From positions 1 through 35,871 of the forward strand of contig DATNPK010000067.1 in NCBI GenBank assembly GCA_036703275.1: 35,871 nt of DNA. Direction: 5' to 3'. The position numbers and the translations under genes were made by a program. Positions 33,521 through 35,871 of the stretch are shown piece by piece. The stretch comes from Coleofasciculaceae cyanobacterium. GTDB taxonomy: Bacteria > Cyanobacteriota > Cyanobacteriia > Cyanobacteriales > Xenococcaceae. A model generated the notes under the pieces. That model was not told where the DNA came from and made no database searches. It was given only the letters and a program-made list of their open reading frames with translations. Numbering within the stretch: position 1 is the stretch's first letter; each line of letters starts with the position of its first letter.

Positions 33521-33705
33521 GCTGCTTCACCTTTTTCTGCAATGTTTTTTGATTGTCTTAGCTCAGAACTACACTGTGCTGACGATATAAATCATACTTC
33601 AGTTCGAGCAAATCTAAAGAAATCATTAAGATATAAGATATATATTCATACAAAGCTTAATATTAAGCGTTATTTATTAATCTAATTATCAGTAAGCAAT
33701 TAAAA

Positions 33706-34770
33706 TTACTTCAATTCGGGATGTTTTGTAGCCTCAGACGAATCCCCCAGCAGATTTATCTTAGCAATAAGTTGATGGAGACGACCCAAACTTTTCTGAT
33801 TGAAATAAAAAGTTAAGCGAGGTAGGTCAATTGTCTCTGAATCCTTTTTTTCTTCGGGTAAAGCAATACTTTTACGGATTTCTCCCTGACTCAAAATATC
33901 GGCAAACTCTTGATTTAAACCTTCTACTGCTCGATCCGATAGTTCCAGGTTGAGGCGCATGACAAACACTTTACCGACATAGCGACTGGAATGATATACG
34001 CGATAAAAATTCTTAATCGTTTGATATGCTACGTCAAGGCGATCGGTAATAGTGTACAGGCTAGGGTCTTCGGGACTAATTAAACCTTTGTCTTTTAGCT
34101 GGCTGCAAATATAGTCATTCCAAGAATGCCAATAATCGCCTCCAGGTCGATCGATTAATAGCAAAGGTACAGGACCATATTTACCTGTTTGACATAAAGT
34201 CAAAGTTTCAAATGCTTCATCTTGAGTACCGAACCCCCCAGGAAAAAGGGCGATCGCATCACTTTCTCTCAGAAAAAATAGTTTACGAGTAAAGAAGTAT
34301 TTAAAATTAATTAATTTATCGTCCCCATTAATTAAAGGATTTGCGCCTTGCTCAAAGGGTAGCTTAATATTTAAACCAAAAGAGTTGGCTCTTCCTGCAC
34401 CTTCGTTCCCTGCCTGCATGATGCCTCCTCCTGCCCCTGTAATCACCATAAACCCAGCTTGAGTCATTCCACGAGCAAAATCAACCGCCATTTTATATTC
34501 AGCTTGTTGAGGCGAAGTTCTAGCAGAACCAAAAATAGCAATTTTGCGAGTGTGCCGGTAAGGATAAAACTTTTGAAAGCCCTGTTCCAAATCCTCTAAA
34601 GATGCAGACAAAATCTTCCAGTTAAGACGTTCGGTATCTGACTCAGCAATTCTTAAGAGTACCTCTAAAGCCCTCTGAATCAATTTGCGGTGAGGATGGC
34701 TAGCGAGATTAGATAATAATTTGTCTAGCTGCTGGTCTAAAATTGCTGAATTATTAGAAGATAAATCCAT
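33706..34770 (-). CDS. LOG family protein (long cyanobacterial form)
   Basis: This 354-residue protein has the LOG/lysine-decarboxylase-like nucleotide fold. Motifs are IAIFGSARTSP (77-87), VITGAGGGIMQAGNEGAG (109-126), the RKLFF arginine (162-166) and FPGGFGTQDEAFE (176-188), the PGGxGTxxE signature. LOG enzymes cleave cytokinin ribotides or AMP to base and ribose 5-phosphate. The long form seen here, with an N-terminal helical domain (about 1-70) and a C-terminal extension (about 270-354), has no settled substrate. It is a solitary gene. Confidence 0.85.
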   Translation of the reverse strand: MDLSSNNSAILDQQLDKLLSNLASHPHRKLIQRALEVLLRIAESDTERLNWKILSASLEDLEQGFQKFYPYRHTRKIAIFGSARTSPQQAEYKMAVDFARGMTQAGFMVITGAGGGIMQAGNEGAGRANSFGLNIKLPFEQGANPLINGDDKLINFKYFFTRKLFFLRESDAIALFPGGFGTQDEAFETLTLCQTGKYGPVPLLLIDRPGGDYWHSWNDYICSQLKDKGLISPEDPSLYTITDRLDVAYQTIKNFYRVYHSSRYVGKVFVMRLNLELSDRAVEGLNQEFADILSQGEIRKSIALPEEKKDSETIDLPRLTFYFNQKSLGRLHQLIAKINLLGDSSEATKHPELK

Positions 34771-35176
34771 AATAAGGGTGAGAAAGACCTTTGATCCTCA
34801 ACTATTGTAGCTACATAGAGAAAACTCTTGTCGAAGCAAACTACTTGTGCTTCTAAATCCAATTAAGCAAGTATTTTTTGAGTAATACCAGTTCTCGCGC
34901 ATTAGTTGAAGAGATGAAGCTCAAAAGAGCGCGATCGCTAACCTAACAAAAACTTAGACATGGCTGACAAGCAAATCAATCATTTATGGACTTTTCTACA
35001 CCAAGATCTAAGATGTTATAAGATAGCAAAACTCTCCTGACTTCTGACTTTTTATGGCGATCGCGCTCTAGGGAAATTTTTGACTGTTGAAGGTTGTTAA
35101 ACAAAAAATTAGCTCCAGCTCAAATCTCCAGGAAGAATTGCTGAAGCTACAATTACGATTGGTCAGAAAGATCAAA
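34771..35176. other. Intergenic region with HIP1-centred inverted repeats
   Basis: No gene is seen. A 13-base inverted pair, AGAGCGCGATCGC (34926-34938) and GCGATCGCGCTCT (35057-35069), brackets 118 bases. A 26-codon frame starting at 34960 inside it is too short to support. The rest shows nothing recognisable. Confidence 0.5.
34926..35069. repeat. 13-bp inverted repeat pair containing HIP1
   Basis: The arms 34926-34938 and 35057-35069 are perfect reverse complements and each contains GCGATCGC. Similarity stops outside the 13 bases. HIP1 is itself palindromic, so part of this match is expected by chance. The three extra bases and shared AGAGC border are what make it notable. Confidence 0.5.
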
Positions 35177-35503
35177 TTAAAGATATTTTTCTAATGTACT
35201 TGCCAAAGTAGTTTTTGGCACTGCTCCCACTACCATATCTACGCGCTGACCATCTTTAAAAATCATTAGGGTAGGAATACTACGAATACCATACTGGCTG
35301 GCAACCTGGGGGTTTTCGTCTGTGTTTAGTTTAACTACCTTAATTTGTCCTTCGTATTGCTCGGCAATTTCGTCGACTACTGGCGCAACCATACGGCAAG
35401 GACCGCACCAAGGCGCCCAAAAGTCTACTAATACTGGAACTGAACTTTCTAAAACTTGTTCTGGAAAACTTGCATCTGTTACTGGCGCAGCTGATGATGA
35501 CAT
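35177..35503 (-). CDS. trxA: Thioredoxin (m-type)
   Basis: This 108-residue thioredoxin has the redox site [11 protein letters not shown] (C33 and C36), the cis-proline in [10 protein letters not shown] and the buried DF/K pair. It is reduced by ferredoxin- or NADPH-dependent reductases and controls Calvin-cycle and other targets. The N-terminal [20 protein letters not shown] and full length fit the cyanobacterial m-type TrxA. It is a single gene; the upstream side runs toward the tnpB region. Confidence 0.95.
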   Translation of the reverse strand: MSSSAAPVTDASFPEQVLESSVPVLVDFWAPWCGPCRMVAPVVDEIAEQYEGQIKVVKLNTDENPQVASQYGIRSIPTLMIFKDGQRVDMVVGAVPKTTLASTLEKYL

Positions 35504-35616
35504 ACTTGTTAAATCCTAAATGACCACAAATCCTTTTCAATAATATAGGATTCTACCACGGTCAATGATGAACACTATGTAAAACAACTAGACTTTACAT
35601 CTAAAGTAATAATTTT

Positions 35617-35686
35617 TCACTTGCAAGACTTAACATTTGTAAGTGAGAATTCCCCCTCAAAGCGACGTAACGGAGTTTAGTGGGGG
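35617..35686. repeat. Two hairpins at the left flank of tnpB
   Basis: TCACTTGCAA (35617-35626) pairs with TTGTAAGTGA (35637-35646) at nine Watson-Crick positions plus one wobble. A second stem pairs CCCCC (35652-35656) with GGGGG (35682-35686) around a long loop. Subterminal hairpins like these mark the ends of IS200/IS605-family elements, which lack inverted repeats. Which one marks the true end is unclear. Confidence 0.45.
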
Positions 35687-35761
35687 ATGATAACGAACTA
35701 GAACTAGAGTGCGGATTATTTATCTAGAGCAATTCTATCATTATATGATATGATGGTAATA

Positions 35762-35871
35762 ATGATTAGACAAGCACAGAAAGTACGAATTTATCCGACT
35801 GACGAGCAAAAGCAGCAACTAGCAGGTGCTATGGGTTGTTCTCGCTGGTGGTGGAATTTTGCTCTCAATAA
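35762..35871 (+). CDS. tnpB: TnpB-type RNA-guided nuclease, 5' part (runs off window)
   Basis: The frame reads MIRQAQKVRIYPTDEQKQQL, then AGAMGCSRWWWNFALN, to the window edge. This is the N-terminal helix-turn-helix and wedge start of TnpB proteins of IS200/IS605 elements (pattern RIYPT.EQ..L...G..R..WN.AL). TnpB is an RNA-guided DNA endonuclease that helps retain the transposon. Only 36 codons are visible, so neither the catalytic DED residues nor the zinc ribbon can be checked. An in-frame ATG at 35753 would add three residues. No tnpA is seen upstream, so it may be a tnpB-only element. Confidence 0.8.
   Translation, partial: MIRQAQKVRIYPTDEQKQQLAGAMGCSRWWWNFALN

Noticed and set aside
34960-35040. 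26-codon frame inside the inverted repeat before trxA
   Set aside because: It is too short, with no ribosome site and no known similarity.
1-35871. CRISPR arrays, rRNA and complete tRNA genes
   Set aside because: I saw no regularly spaced repeats and no rRNA or full tRNA sequence anywhere in the gaps.

Overview
This window is chromosomal DNA from a cyanobacterium. It is rich in the HIP1 octamer GCGATCGC. It carries photosynthetic-lineage genes: chlD (chlorophyll synthesis), ycf34, an acyl-lipid desaturase of the DesC type, a cyanobacterial TIGR03792 protein, a DUF928 protein and a TIGR03492 glycosyltransferase-like protein. I cannot name the genus from sequence alone. Coding density is moderate, and several AT-rich intergenic stretches hold repeats and gene relics.

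Layout. 1-1004: dispersed repeats, then a hicB-hicA toxin-antitoxin pair in which both genes carry an in-frame TAA. 1233-2249: AEC-family permease. 2265-3480: a long non-coding stretch with a dispersed palindromic repeat, a right-end scar resembling an IS200/IS605 TnpB guide-RNA region, and an orphan intrinsic terminator. 3481-9844: PIN/TRAM membrane protein, hemW, desC, a divergent TetR-type regulator with an unusual recombinase-like C-terminus, a zinc-ribbon protein, a TIGR03792 protein and a phasin-like protein. 10061-10415: a frameshifted FHA gene. 10692-16967: DedA, ycf34, cca, an Era-like GTPase with a hydrophobic tail, and a 7TM-HD (PgpH-type) phosphohydrolase. 17262-19480: a degenerate ADP-ribosylglycohydrolase-like protein, YbjQ and a WecG/TagA/CpsF glycosyltransferase. 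19887-26213: a signalling block of DUF928, CHASE2-GGDEF-EAL and TPR-CHAT. 26275-29746: a deleted hicAB relic boxed by a 33-bp duplication of the chlD 3' end, then chlD and aroC. 29971-34770: a methyltransferase-fold protein, a HAD phosphatase, a lipid-A-disaccharide-synthase-related protein, two small conserved-looking proteins and a LOG-family protein. 35177-35871: trxA, then the 5' end of a tnpB cut off by the window edge.

How the genes work together. Most are single housekeeping genes in short or solitary transcription units. Plausible functional groupings are: the divergent desC/TetR pair, with two matching dyads between them; PgpH with the GTPase; the HAD phosphatase behind the TIGR03492 gene; aroC upstream of chlD; and the DUF928/CHASE2-c-di-GMP/CHAT block, which looks like an envelope sensing and proteolysis module. 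The most notable signals are gene decay (two independent hicAB loci and one FHA gene), the chlD-end duplication around one hicAB relic, and the TetR-recombinase-like fusion.
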